Shown here: positions 13,440 through 23,200 of the stretch, in pieces | How the letters are laid out: each line of letters opens with the position of its first letter | Numbering within the stretch: the stretch's first letter is position 1 | Assembly: GCF_905475465.1 (NCBI RefSeq) | Contig: NC_062248.1 | Span: forward strand, 8,990,001-9,054,000 | Length of the DNA: 64,000 bases | Source: Pieris napi | Taxonomy: Eukaryota; Arthropoda; Insecta; Lepidoptera; Pieridae | Direction: 5' to 3' | Program-made: the position numbers and the translations under genes | Notes under the pieces: model-generated | What the model saw: only the letters and a program-made list of their open reading frames with translations | What the model was told of the DNA's origin: nothing | Databases searched by the model: none

Positions 13440-13800
13440 TAGATTTATAAATTACCAGCAGACTCGGCCAAGCGTTGCTGTGGCTAAGGTTTTTGTTATA
13501 TTACTCGTACATAGTAGTAAACTATTCAAGGGGAATGGTAGGAGAACACCAGTCATGGAGTCTGGAGATCATCATGCTTTTTTGGTGGTTATGCCATTAA
13601 ATTGTAGCTTATGTGAAATGTTTGTACTTTGAACACAGCGCTATGTGTAAGAATTGTGACTGTCAAATAACGAATAAATAATGTGCAATAAAATAACATT
13701 GCGGGTTTACGTATAAATTAAGATGTTAGGTATCCTATTTTTTTTTATAGATCAAACTATACACAGTGTGCCAATTTGATTGAAATCGGTTAAGTAGTGA
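13440..13800. repeat. Inverted partner of the 2.8-kb dispersed repeat
   Basis: Reverse complement of 2787-3147 with moderate divergence: it shares TAGTTTACTACTATGTA, AAATTGTAGCTTATGTGAA, CAGCGCTATG and AGAATTGTGACTGTCAAATA in inverted order. The retrotransposon 3' end begins immediately after it at about 13805, so that element probably inserted into or beside this older repeat. Confidence 0.75.
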
Positions 13801-14399
13801 CACGTAATGAAATGAAATGAAATAGTTTATTCTTGCAAGTAGGACTATATAAATCACTTTTACAATGTCATCCTAAACTAGATGAAGTCGACATTTCCTA
13901 ACTGACTGCCCTGAGAAGAAATGTCGAAACAAACTCGGGGGTCTTAGTCTCTTTTATAGTTCAGATAATACAATAATAAATTAATAAATTGGTGTAAACA
14001 AATGCAGAGTATTTACTGGACTGGTCTTTGGAAGAAAGAACCAGATCGATCTGAGCAAGCCTGTGCCAGCAGACGGCTAGCATGCCCCGAATAGCTCATG
14101 CAGCTCAACCATTTTTAAGGGAGCTGCACAACCCGGTACACAACAATACCGCCAGTGGCACCATAAAAATATGTGGGGCAACAACTCACTCAGATCGCCA
14201 GCCCAAAATAACTATAGACTAAAATGTATCAAATTATAAATCAAGCAAAAGAGTTTATGATATACCCGCATAATGTTTACACTTACAATGGATACAAAAT
14301 GTATTTTTAAGGTGTACCTTAAAGCAAGGAAAAAATAATGAAATTGAAAAATATAATCGAAATATAATCATTATTCACTTGGCATGTCAAAGTGTAAAA

Positions 14400-14600
14400 T
14401 ATTGTATGCAAAAGCACAAAACATGTCAGTATTGTAGAAAAAGAAAAAATGAATATGCACTAAGCACAAAACATGTCAGTAATATAGAAAAAAAAAAAAT
14501 GTAAAAAAATGAATATGCACTAAGCACAAACATGTCAATAGAATAAAATAAAATGCATATGCAAAAGCACAAGACATGTCAGATTGTAAATATGTACAAC
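14400..14600. repeat. Tandem repeat in the LINE 3' untranslated region
   Basis: Four successive blocks carry AAAGCACAAAACATGTCAGTA or close variants followed by an A-rich spacer and ATGAATATGCACT. Unit length is about 65-70 bases with variation in the A-rich part. Confidence 0.8.
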
Positions 14601-14673
14601 ATGCAAAAAAAAAAAAAAAAGAAGTGAAAGACAGCTTACAAAAACACAAGCGATAGCTGTATAAGCGAGCAGC

Positions 14674-17592
14674 TCAATCCCAGGCGTTTCTATCATTTAA
14701 ATAATCGGATATCCTGTAATATCCTTTAGTTAATAATTTTGATTTAATAAAAAAATTAAATTTCTTAAGGGGAAGTTTACGAACATCCATAGGAAGTTTA
14801 TTGTAAAAGCGTATACATTGACCCATGAACGAGTTGCTTATTCTATGAAGGCGAGTAGCATGAACTGTTAAATTATTTTTGTTCCTAGTATTTCGGGAGT
14901 GAAGATCAGACAATTTGACAAAATCCGGTTCGTTTTTGTAAACATAAAGTAAATTTTCAAAAATATATTGTGAAGTTACAGTCAGAATGTTTATCTCTTT
15001 GAATTTCTCTCGGAGAGAAACTCTAGGACCTAACTTATATATAGCGCGGACAGCCCTTTTTTGTAATAAGAAGATTGTATTAATATCCGCACAGTTTCCC
15101 CAAAGGAGAATGCCGTACGTCATCAAGCTATGAAAATAACTGAAATAAACAATTCTGGCAGTATCCACATCAGTAATTTGTCTAATTTTCCTTACAGCAT
15201 AAGCAGCTGAACTGAGCCTTCCAGACAATTTGTTAATGTGTGGGCCCCACTGTAGTTTGGCGTCAACAGTAATGCCAAGAAAAACAGTTGACTCAACAGG
15301 GTCCAACTCTACTCCATTCAGTTGTACATTGGTGCTTAACTGCCTCACATTAGGCGTAGAAAATTTTATTAATTTAGTTTTACTTGAGTTCAAAAGCAGA
15401 TTATTAACATTAAACCAATGGACAACCTTAGATAGTGCCAAATTAACTTGGTCAAAATTTTCAAGTTGACGCTTAACTTTAAAAACAAGCGAAGTGTCAT
15501 CCGCAAATAATAGGATTTTGTGATCATCCCTTACACAAAAAGGTAAATCATTGATATAGATAAGGAATAAGAAAGGACCTAGAATTGAACCCTGCGGAAC
15601 ACCCATAGTTACCACAGATCCTTTTGATTTTTTGCCATTAATATCTACACTTTGTATTCTATTGTCTAAATATGAACTGAGAAGTCTAAGAGCCTTATTT
15701 CTAATGCCATAGTGGTGTAGTTTCTTGATAAGTGTGTCATGGCAAACACAGTCAAAAGCTTTGGACAAGTCACAGAATATGCCTAAAGCATCCTGTGAAT
15801 TCTCCCAAGCCTCGAATACATTTTTGAGTAGTTCCACACCTGCATCAGCAGTAGACCGACCCTTAGTAAATCCAAATTGTTTGGAGTGAAAAAGATTCTG
15901 TCTGTTAAAATGCTTTAGCATTTGCTTTAAAATTATTTTCTCAAAAATTTTGCTCAGTGTAGGCAAAATTGAGATAGGGCGAAAATTCGTAGGATCGGTT
16001 GTACTACCAGATTTGAAGAGTGGAATCACCTTGCTTAACTTCATTAAGTCCGGAAACACACCAGATGCGACACAAGAGTTGAACACAATTGCCAGAAATG
16101 GGGAAATACATTCAATTATTGAGGATATTATTTGAACTGACAACCCCCAAAGATCGGTGGACTTTTTTACTTCCAAATCTTTAAATGCATCTAGAATGTC
16201 CTTAGCACTAACAACTGTAAATTCAAAATTTGTCCCACATTCTGCGACACAGTCTTTAAGTATGTTGTATGCGGAGCCGGAAGATGACAACAAAGTTTGA
16301 GTTGTTAATACAGGAATATTAGTGAAAAAAGATTCAAACTCGGTTGCCACCTCCAAATCCGCCCTAACATCTATATCATTAATTTTAAGATGAAAATCAT
16401 TATTCTTGACTGTGGTTCTTCCTATTTCAGAATTAATAATATTCCAAGTAGTTTTAATTTTGTTTGCAGAAGATCGTATTTTGTTTTTAATGTGTAGAGA
16501 TTTTGCGGCAGCACAGGCTCTCTTAAAAGTCTTAGAGTAATTTTTAACATACTCCCTAAACCTTTCACTATGATCATGGTTCCTTTCATTATATAATTCA
16601 AATAATCTTATTCTGCTTTTAAAAATACCTGGTGTTGCCCAGTCACTAAACAAAACTCGATCACTAACAGAAACTGATCTAGATGTAAAAACCTTCTTAA
16701 ACTGAGAATTAATCATGTTAAATAATGAAGAGTAAGCTTGGTCAGGGTTATTGTGATAAGGCAAACCAGGCAGTTTTTCATTTAAATTATTTTTAAAAAG
16801 TTCTAAACGATAACTGGTTACTGGAACAAAATTAACATTTTTTCGATTTGCTTTAACAATGTCTTTAGTAAATGAAACCAACTGGCCACAGTGATCTGAA
16901 TCTAACAGATTAATAATTGAGTAGAAAGTTGGCTTCACATTTGTAAAAACATTGTCAATACAAGTGGCACTGGTGGCAGTTATTCTAGTTGGCTCAAGGA
17001 AAATATTATATAAATTATATGATTTCAATAAGATTAAAAATCTATTAACAATACTAGATTTATCTAATAAGTTAATATTAAAGTCTCCACAGACGGCAAC
17101 TGTTTTATTAGTATTGGATATTTTTATTAATACATCTTCTAGGATTTTTTCAAAAGTATCGTATAAAGTACTAGGGGGCCTGTATACACTCAATACAATG
17201 AACTGCTCAAGCTCAATACATGCTATCTCAGCAACTCGCTCAACAGACAGGCTCACTATGTCGGTACGTTCTTTAAATTTAAGATTATTCCGAGCAATAA
17301 TTAAAGAGCCTCCACGTATTAAATTAACTCTGCTGAACGAGCTGGCTACCAGATGATTGTTGAAGCTAAACATGAACTGGTGGTCCTTTAACCAATGTTC
17401 AGTAATACATAAGATATCAATGTTATTGCAGTTCATGAACAACTCCAACTCCAATTCTTTACCCATCAAACCCTGAATACTCTGATGTACTAAATTTAAA
17501 ATATGCTTATTATTGATTTTATTATTGACATTTAAGGAGTTTGATGGATCTCCTAATAAACAACTATGACTAGAACTATTGCCAGAGATCAC
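14674..17592 (-). CDS. LINE ORF2: endonuclease and reverse transcriptase
   Basis: 972 residues with no frameshift or stop. The N-terminal third is an APE-type endonuclease: ILNLVHQSIQGL near residue 31, TEHWL near 63, VYRPP near 136, GDFNINLL near 169 and the DSDHCG motif near 230. The central part is the reverse transcriptase: FRPISILP, KQFGFTKGRST, DLSKAFDCV, GVPQGSILGP and the catalytic FADD box. The protein ends in NDRNAWD. The first codon drawn is GTG; the frame is open a further 14 codons upstream to a TAA, so the real start is uncertain. An uninterrupted ORF of this length suggests recent insertion. The family nicks target DNA and reverse-transcribes its RNA at the nick. Whether it is active cannot be told from sequence. 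Confidence 0.92.
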   Translation of the reverse strand: MISGNSSSHSCLLGDPSNSLNVNNKINNKHILNLVHQSIQGLMGKELELELFMNCNNIDILCITEHWLKDHQFMFSFNNHLVASSFSRVNLIRGGSLIIARNNLKFKERTDIVSLSVERVAEIACIELEQFIVLSVYRPPSTLYDTFEKILEDVLIKISNTNKTVAVCGDFNINLLDKSSIVNRFLILLKSYNLYNIFLEPTRITATSATCIDNVFTNVKPTFYSIINLLDSDHCGQLVSFTKDIVKANRKNVNFVPVTSYRLELFKNNLNEKLPGLPYHNNPDQAYSSLFNMINSQFKKVFTSRSVSVSDRVLFSDWATPGIFKSRIRLFELYNERNHDHSERFREYVKNYSKTFKRACAAAKSLHIKNKIRSSANKIKTTWNIINSEIGRTTVKNNDFHLKINDIDVRADLEVATEFESFFTNIPVLTTQTLLSSSGSAYNILKDCVAECGTNFEFTVVSAKDILDAFKDLEVKKSTDLWGLSVQIISSIIECISPFLAIVFNSCVASGVFPDLMKLSKVIPLFKSGSTTDPTNFRPISILPTLSKIFEKIILKQMLKHFNRQNLFHSKQFGFTKGRSTADAGVELLKNVFEAWENSQDALGIFCDLSKAFDCVCHDTLIKKLHHYGIRNKALRLLSSYLDNRIQSVDINGKKSKGSVVTMGVPQGSILGPFLFLIYINDLPFCVRDDHKILLFADDTSLVFKVKRQLENFDQVNLALSKVVHWFNVNNLLLNSSKTKLIKFSTPNVRQLSTNVQLNGVELDPVESTVFLGITVDAKLQWGPHINKLSGRLSSAAYAVRKIRQITDVDTARIVYFSYFHSLMTYGILLWGNCADINTIFLLQKRAVRAIYKLGPRVSLREKFKEINILTVTSQYIFENLLYVYKNEPDFVKLSDLHSRNTRNKNNLTVHATRLHRISNSFMGQCIRFYNKLPMDVRKLPLKKFNFFIKSKLLTKGYYRISDYLNDRNAWD

Positions 17593-17885
17593 CTCTTTTG
17601 TCTTAAAATCTAATTTAAATAATTACTTGGAACAAATTCCAAGGTATCTTGAGAAAAGGTACTATTATCTATCTGCTCAATAGGAGCAGATTGGTTAGCC
17701 AAACATTTGGCTTCGTTTAAAATACAATATGATAGCGAATTTGCTACTTGTCCAATATAATAATTACAAAGATAATAGTTATCTTTTGTCAAAAAGTAAT
17801 TATAACTAATGATGACATTAGTGTCAATAAATTCAAATTGTTTATTATACAGTGTCATTGTATGAATTTTATTATTGCATCTGTA

Positions 17886-18077
17886 TAACCCGCGGCACGT
17901 AAGTCTAGCGCTGACCGTTATTGCGCAGAAGTAAAAAATAAGGTACCTGAGGGGGGCTAGCGGAATGAAGAGCGTCGATTGGCTCTCCAGTCGCATTTTG
18001 TCCCCCGCGCGACAGTACACATGCGCAGCAATCCCCTCCACGTATCGGCCAGCGCTAGACTTACGTGCCGCGGGTTA
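17886..18077. mobile_element. TA-flanked MITE with 31-bp inverted repeats
   Basis: Left terminus TAACCCGCGGCACGTAAGTC at 17886-17916 is matched by the reverse complement at 18047-18077 (one mismatch in 31). TA dinucleotides flank both ends (17884-17885 and 18078-18079). The 192-bp body is GC-richer than its surroundings. The TA duplication and size suggest a Tc1/mariner-type non-autonomous element. It sits at the 5' edge of the LINE, and an open frame running from it into the LINE is a chance fusion. Confidence 0.85.
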
Positions 18078-18079
18078 TA

Positions 18080-18660
18080 CCTAGCATTGTTTTCGGTCTG
18101 TGACATACCTTTTCCATAAGGAAAAGCAAATAAGACAAATGTAAATAATATACATTATAAAGATTATATTATTATATAAAGATTATATACATTTTTTTTT
18201 ATAAATTAAAAACTATCGAGTAAAATTTAGTCTATGTATTTACTAACGCTAGTCTTTGTAAAATGATAAGACTTAACTGGCTTAAAGGTCTCGTTACCAG
18301 AGGACATAAAAAAAGTAAGACTTAGCTTGTGTATTTTTATATGGATAACCTTTGTTTCGTCTAAGTCAGTTGAGATTGTCATTAAATATTTAATGAAAAT
18401 GTAATTGTTAAATAATAATAAAATAGACAGTATGCATCGGAACAATAGCCACTTATCACTATTATCTCTAAAATATTTTTCCTTGTCGCTAGACAAAATG
18501 CCAAGTAACTTTTTTATTTTCTGCTATAAAAAAATCAACATCTTAAATTATATTTGCAAATTAATAGGAATGGTATATTATAAATGATAACGATGATGAT
18601 ATTAATTTATCCGTAATGGGAAAAACAAAGGACTTTACTCCAAACAGCCAGTATAAATGA
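18080..18660. other. AT-rich intergenic stretch, nothing recognised
   Basis: Between the MITE and the mariner relic. Contains a small duplication of AAAGATTATAT near 18157-18190. No coding or RNA gene supported. Confidence 0.5.
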
Positions 18661-18666
18661 TAATAA

Positions 18667-19401
18667 AGGGTTTTTCAACAAGAACTTTGTTTTCTAAAAC
18701 AAAATAAAACAAAGAATTTAGAGGAAAATGAATAAAATTTTTATTGTATTACAAAGAGAAAAGTTTGGCAATTATGAATGAAAAATGATATCTGGGAAAT
18801 GTCCACCACGACCACGCTGACAGATGTTGATTCTTTCATCAAAATTTTTAATCACTTTTTGGCAAAATGGAGGGTCTATTTCGTTAATGACATCACGGAT
18901 TTTGAGTTTTAAGGCTGCAATCGATTCGATTGGCTCCGTATAGACTCTGTCTTTAACATAGCCCCACAAAAAATAATCCAGTGGTGTTAAATCACACGAT
19001 CTGGCTGGCCACTTAACAGCTGAATTTCGCGAAATTATGCGCTCGGGAAATTTGGTTTGCAATAAATTGATCGTTTCATTGGCTGTGTGACATGTGGCAC
19101 CGTCCTGTTGAAACCACATTTCAGTGATATCCATGTCATCAATAATAGGCCAAAATTTAGTGGTTAACATCTCGCGATACCGTGATCCATTGACTGTTAC
19201 CGCATTTCCAGCCTCATCTTCGAAAAAAAACGGCCCAATCACGCCTCCAGACCACATAGTGCACCACACAGTAACACGTTGAGTATGCAAAGCCTTCTCA
19301 ATAATTGCTTTAGGATTTTCAGAAGCCCAAATGCGACAATTTTGTTTAGTTGAATCTCTCAACTCAATACTAATATTCGCGCGCTCGGGTGACAGATACA
19401 C
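18667..19401 (-). pseudogene. Truncated mariner transposase, DD41D type
   Basis: A 209-residue frame (18772-19401) covers the C-terminal two thirds of a mariner transposase: TVWCTMWSGG, FFFEDEAGNAVTVNG, WFQQDGATCHTA, then WPARSCDLTPLDYFLWGYVK. Between the aspartate of QQDGA and that of TPLDYFLW I count 41 residues, against 34 in classical mariner (Mos1), which places it with the DD41D group (rosa-like). The first catalytic aspartate and the DNA-binding N-terminus are missing; upstream bases to about 19490 no longer read as transposase. GGGTTTTTCAAC near 18667 may be the 3' terminal repeat. A dead, 5'-truncated copy. Confidence 0.85.
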
Positions 19402-19604
19402 AAGTCACAAGGTTTCTTTGTCGTAGATATTGTAATCACATCATCAGTGGGTCACGTTGACGCCCTGAATTTTTGGCTCAGGCCCTTCTACTAAGATGAT
19501 AAAGTTTAGTCTGCGATAAGAATGTGTAATTTGCACAAATTGTGATTTATATTAATTGTTGTATAATTTTGACAATAGATTATAGAACTTTACTGTCTAT
19601 AGAT

Positions 19605-19962
19605 CAGTGTTCTGGCATCCTCATAAACTTGGGGCAATCCCCCAAATTTATGGGGAATCTACCCATTAACGATACTTAATTCAAGATTTTTTTCTTAAAA
19701 AACACATGTTATATTACAACTTTAAATTTTTTATTAAGCCTAGAATCCAACAATCATAACCAAATTTAAACTCCAAGCGTGGTTAAAACTGAAATAACAA
19801 AACGCTATAAAATTCGAATATCGAATAGCTATTTTATACCACTTGAACGTATTTTTATTTTGTATTCATTTTTGAAATTACCTCTTAAGCCAGTGCAATC
19901 GATATTTAGGTGTATTTGAAGTTCGTCCTAGGGGGAATATTTTGTAGGAGTTGGCATCACTG
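19605..19962. mobile_element. hAT-type MITE (358 bp) with perfect 8-bp target duplication
   Basis: CTATAGAT occurs at 19597-19604 and again at 19963-19970, directly outside termini CAGTGTTCTGGCATCCTC and its counterpart, read inward from the right as CAGTGATGCCAACTCCT. An 8-bp duplication plus a CAGTG terminus fits the hAT superfamily. No ORF inside. Confidence 0.9.
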
Positions 19963-19968
19963 CTATAG

Positions 19969-20040
19969 ATTGGTTATGGTTGTGCCAATGGACTTTGTAT
20001 CCGGCCAATAAATAAATTTAAAAAAAAATTGGTTATGGTT
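19969..20040 (+). mobile_element. 46-bp retroposed fragment with 13-bp target duplication
   Basis: ATTGGTTATGGTT stands at 19969-19981 and 20028-20040. Between them is GTGCCAATGGACTTTGTATC followed by an AATAAATAAATTT stretch and an A-run. This is a severely 5'-truncated retroposed copy with its poly-A tail. Its left duplication overlaps the last two bases of the hAT duplication, so it inserted at the edge of the older MITE. Confidence 0.85.
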
Positions 20041-20282
20041 ACGTTCTCCATTCCATAATCCATTCTAATTTCTAATGTTTTGGTTTTGTCGAAAGTCGAA
20101 ACAGACAAATAACAAACATGAATTTTTAAAAATATTAGTTGTTAGACATAATAAATAGTACGTTATTATTAAATTTCATTAGTTAATTATCCTGGAAATG
20201 TTAACTTGCAAAATACAAGTCAATAGTTAAATGATAGTGTTCGTTAAGTCATATTATAAAGCAGTAAAGTGAAAAAAAAATC

Positions 20283-23200
20283 ATGGGGGAGAAATCGACT
20301 CCTCTTTTGGCTGTATTACAGCTATTAAAGAAATATAATTTAAAGGTATGCGATTGGTAACCTCAATAATAATCAATTCTATCTAAACCGTATGTAAACT
20401 AATTGTAACATTTCAGGGCACCGAAGAAATATTGCGAAAAGAAGCAAACTTGGGAGATACCGAGTTCCAAAACTTAGATTTACCTGAAGTTGAGATAGCA
20501 AACATACTCTCAGTACACCACACTGAGAGCGATCCTTTTACTTATGAACATGCATATGACTGTCTTAAAAAATTTATTGAAAACTCTCTTGATATTTGCA
20601 AGGTTCGTAGAAAATCTCGTATAGCATCTACCATTGGCCCTATATTTGAACTACACAGTAACTTACTATGATAATATCACAGATGTTATTATAATTTCAT
20701 AAACTAAAGATATGCAAGATAGTTAAAATTACTGTAAAATTGTGTACATACAAATATATGCATTGTTTCTTTTCCCAGTATGAATTGTCAACTCTCTTAT
20801 ACCCTGTATTTGTTCATATGTACTTATCATTGATATTGTATGATCATAATGAACATGCTGCAAAATTTTTGGAAAGATTTGGTCAAGAACAAGAAGATTA
20901 TTACCAGGATGACCTACAACAACTATCTATTGTTAAAGCTAAAGAGCAAATTAAGGGAAATGAATTAGCAGAGATTTACAGGTATAAATACAAACTTATT
21001 ACACTATTTACATAACTGGATGTTTCATGTGCTTTTTTACAAGTGAGAGATATAATCACATATATCTATAGCAGTGGTGGCCTAGTGGCTTCCCTGTGCT
21101 TTATTGGATGTTTTAAAGTAATTTAAAGGGTGCCCTTACGCTTTAACTAGGAATATTTTACAATTTAACATTCTTTATTTTTAGCACAAACAAATTTGAT
21201 GTTCAGCTATCAAGAGACGCTTCGTCACAATTAAAGAGATTTCTTCATGAGCAAAAGAGTTCTCCAGTGATTATTAATATAATTAACAATCACATTCTCA
21301 TTGACATACATGATGGTCCCGGTAGAACACAAGCTCAGGTGAAAGCAACTGCTGGTGGAATTCTTGGGGAGGCCTCCAGAAATGGTATTGTTGATCCTTA
21401 AATTATAATTTATAGAAATATGTTACAAATTATTCATTAAAAACAATTGCTAAAGTCATATGAATATTGTACTTAATTCAATTTGATTCAATTCGGTTGT
21501 TATAGGTGAAATTCACTGTATATACATCATTAAGAACTATGAAAGTATCTGAGTTAAATGTAATTTTGTATTTGTATAATACTCCTTTTAGAAAATCGTG
21601 CAAAGGTTTACTATGGGCTTCTAAAGGAGCCATACATTGAAGTTCTTGCTACCCCACCTGAGGATGAAGAAGAAGTGGAAGAAACACCTGACAAGCCTAA
21701 AAAGAAAAAGGCAAAAAAGGATAATGTGTTTATGAAAAAACCTAAAGTAGATCCTAATGCACCACCCACAGACAGAATACCATTACCTGAATTGTGAGTA
21801 TGAATGAATGAATACTAATGATCTATGAATGAAACAAAGAAATGTGTTCTTCGCTGGATGCTTGAAGTCCATTATTACTACAGTATGCTAGCAATCAAAG
21901 CTTTGTTTCTAGTGGACAAAATAAATTCATTGAACCACCTCAATTGGTGCATGCATTTGGTCCATTATAGGGTGATTTCTCATAAAATAAAAAATTGAGT
22001 TTTATTCAAAACTAGAATATTATAAATAATATTGCAGGAAAGAAACAGATAAAATAGAAAAAGGCAAAGCGCTAAGGGAGGCTTCAAAGCGAGTCCAGTT
22101 GGGACCAGAAACTCTGCCTTCCATTTGCTTCTATACATTACTGAACAGCGGACATACTGCTTTATGTGCAGACATATGTGACGACTCCTCTTTGCTGGCT
22201 GTTGGTTTTAACACTTCTACTATTAAGGTAATATGACCTATCTCTATTTTCAATCAGATTTCATATACATATTTGTGTATTAATAAAAATTAAAAACAAA
22301 CAATTTACTAAGAGAAATTATATGAGTTGTTTTTATATAAATTTGCCTAAATTACATTCAAAACAGTGTACCACCTTTTTTGCAACATGATATTGTATTC
22401 AGTGTAGGCAAAAACTACAGAATGATTGTATTTAGGGCTTTCTATATTAAGTACTTTTTAGCAGAAGGCTATTGCAAATATAAACTTTGGCTTATAAATG
22501 AGGCTTTTCTCATATCATAATACCTCTTAACATGTGATTTTGGCTGAGATGTTGGGATTGTAATACATTTTTTTTTTTTATTTCATTAATAAAAAAAGTG
22601 AAATATTTATTTTCTATCGACTCAGGTATGGACTCTGACTTCAGTCAGGCTTCGTGGCATGAAATCTGTGGACAAATTGCAGGATATAGACAAGGAAGCA
22701 GGTAGATTTATTAAATTTTGTCTACTTTAATATAATCTTCTTTTTTTTCCATTTTAATGACTTGTCAATTTGACAGCTGGATATATTTTTAAATCAGTTA
22801 ACTAATTAATTATTTAATTTGGTAGCACATTTCTTTCAGTATTTATGAAGTATTATCCATTGTTCAATACTTTATACATATAAATATGACATTCTTAAAT
22901 ATTAATATAATTTCTGCCTTTCAGGTGATGTCTTGGTAAGGATGATGGAAGAGAAGGACAGAGATACATGTCGCACTCTGTTTGGTCATAGTGGACCAGT
23001 CTATAAAGTCGCGTTTGATCCTTTCAAAACGTTACTGCTGTCTTGCTCTGAAGATTCTACAAGTAATTATAATTATTTTTTTACGATTTTTTTTTGTTCA
23101 ACAAAATAAATGTACATAGCTACTACGGTTTGAATAGTTTTTCAATTGTTTTTAAATAACTACCTATGTCAAAGTTCATTTTATTTACAATCAGCTGTTC

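Larger units (their letters stand above)
13805..17885 (-). mobile_element. Non-LTR retrotransposon (LINE), ORF2 intact
   Basis: On the minus strand the element consists of a short 5' part, an uninterrupted endonuclease/reverse transcriptase ORF (14674-17592) and an 866-base 3' untranslated region ending in a TTTCA pentamer-like tail near 13807-13822. The 3' region holds about four copies of a roughly 65-70 base unit built around AAGCACAAAACATGTCAGTA (14400-14600). A GAG-like ORF1 is not recognisable upstream. The 5' edge is unclear because a MITE sits at 17886-18077. The general protein character is of the jockey/CR1-like clades; the exact clade needs a tree. Confidence 0.85.

Noticed and set aside
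13435..13632. 65-codon plus-strand frame at 13.4 kb
   Set aside because: It falls inside the inverted copy of the dispersed repeat shared with 2.8 kb.
17610..18041. 143-codon minus-strand frame upstream of the LINE ORF2, as a possible ORF1
   Set aside because: Its first third lies inside the TA-flanked MITE at 17886-18077 and the rest has no zinc-knuckle or other ORF1 feature. It is a chance fusion, though the last part may be LINE-derived.
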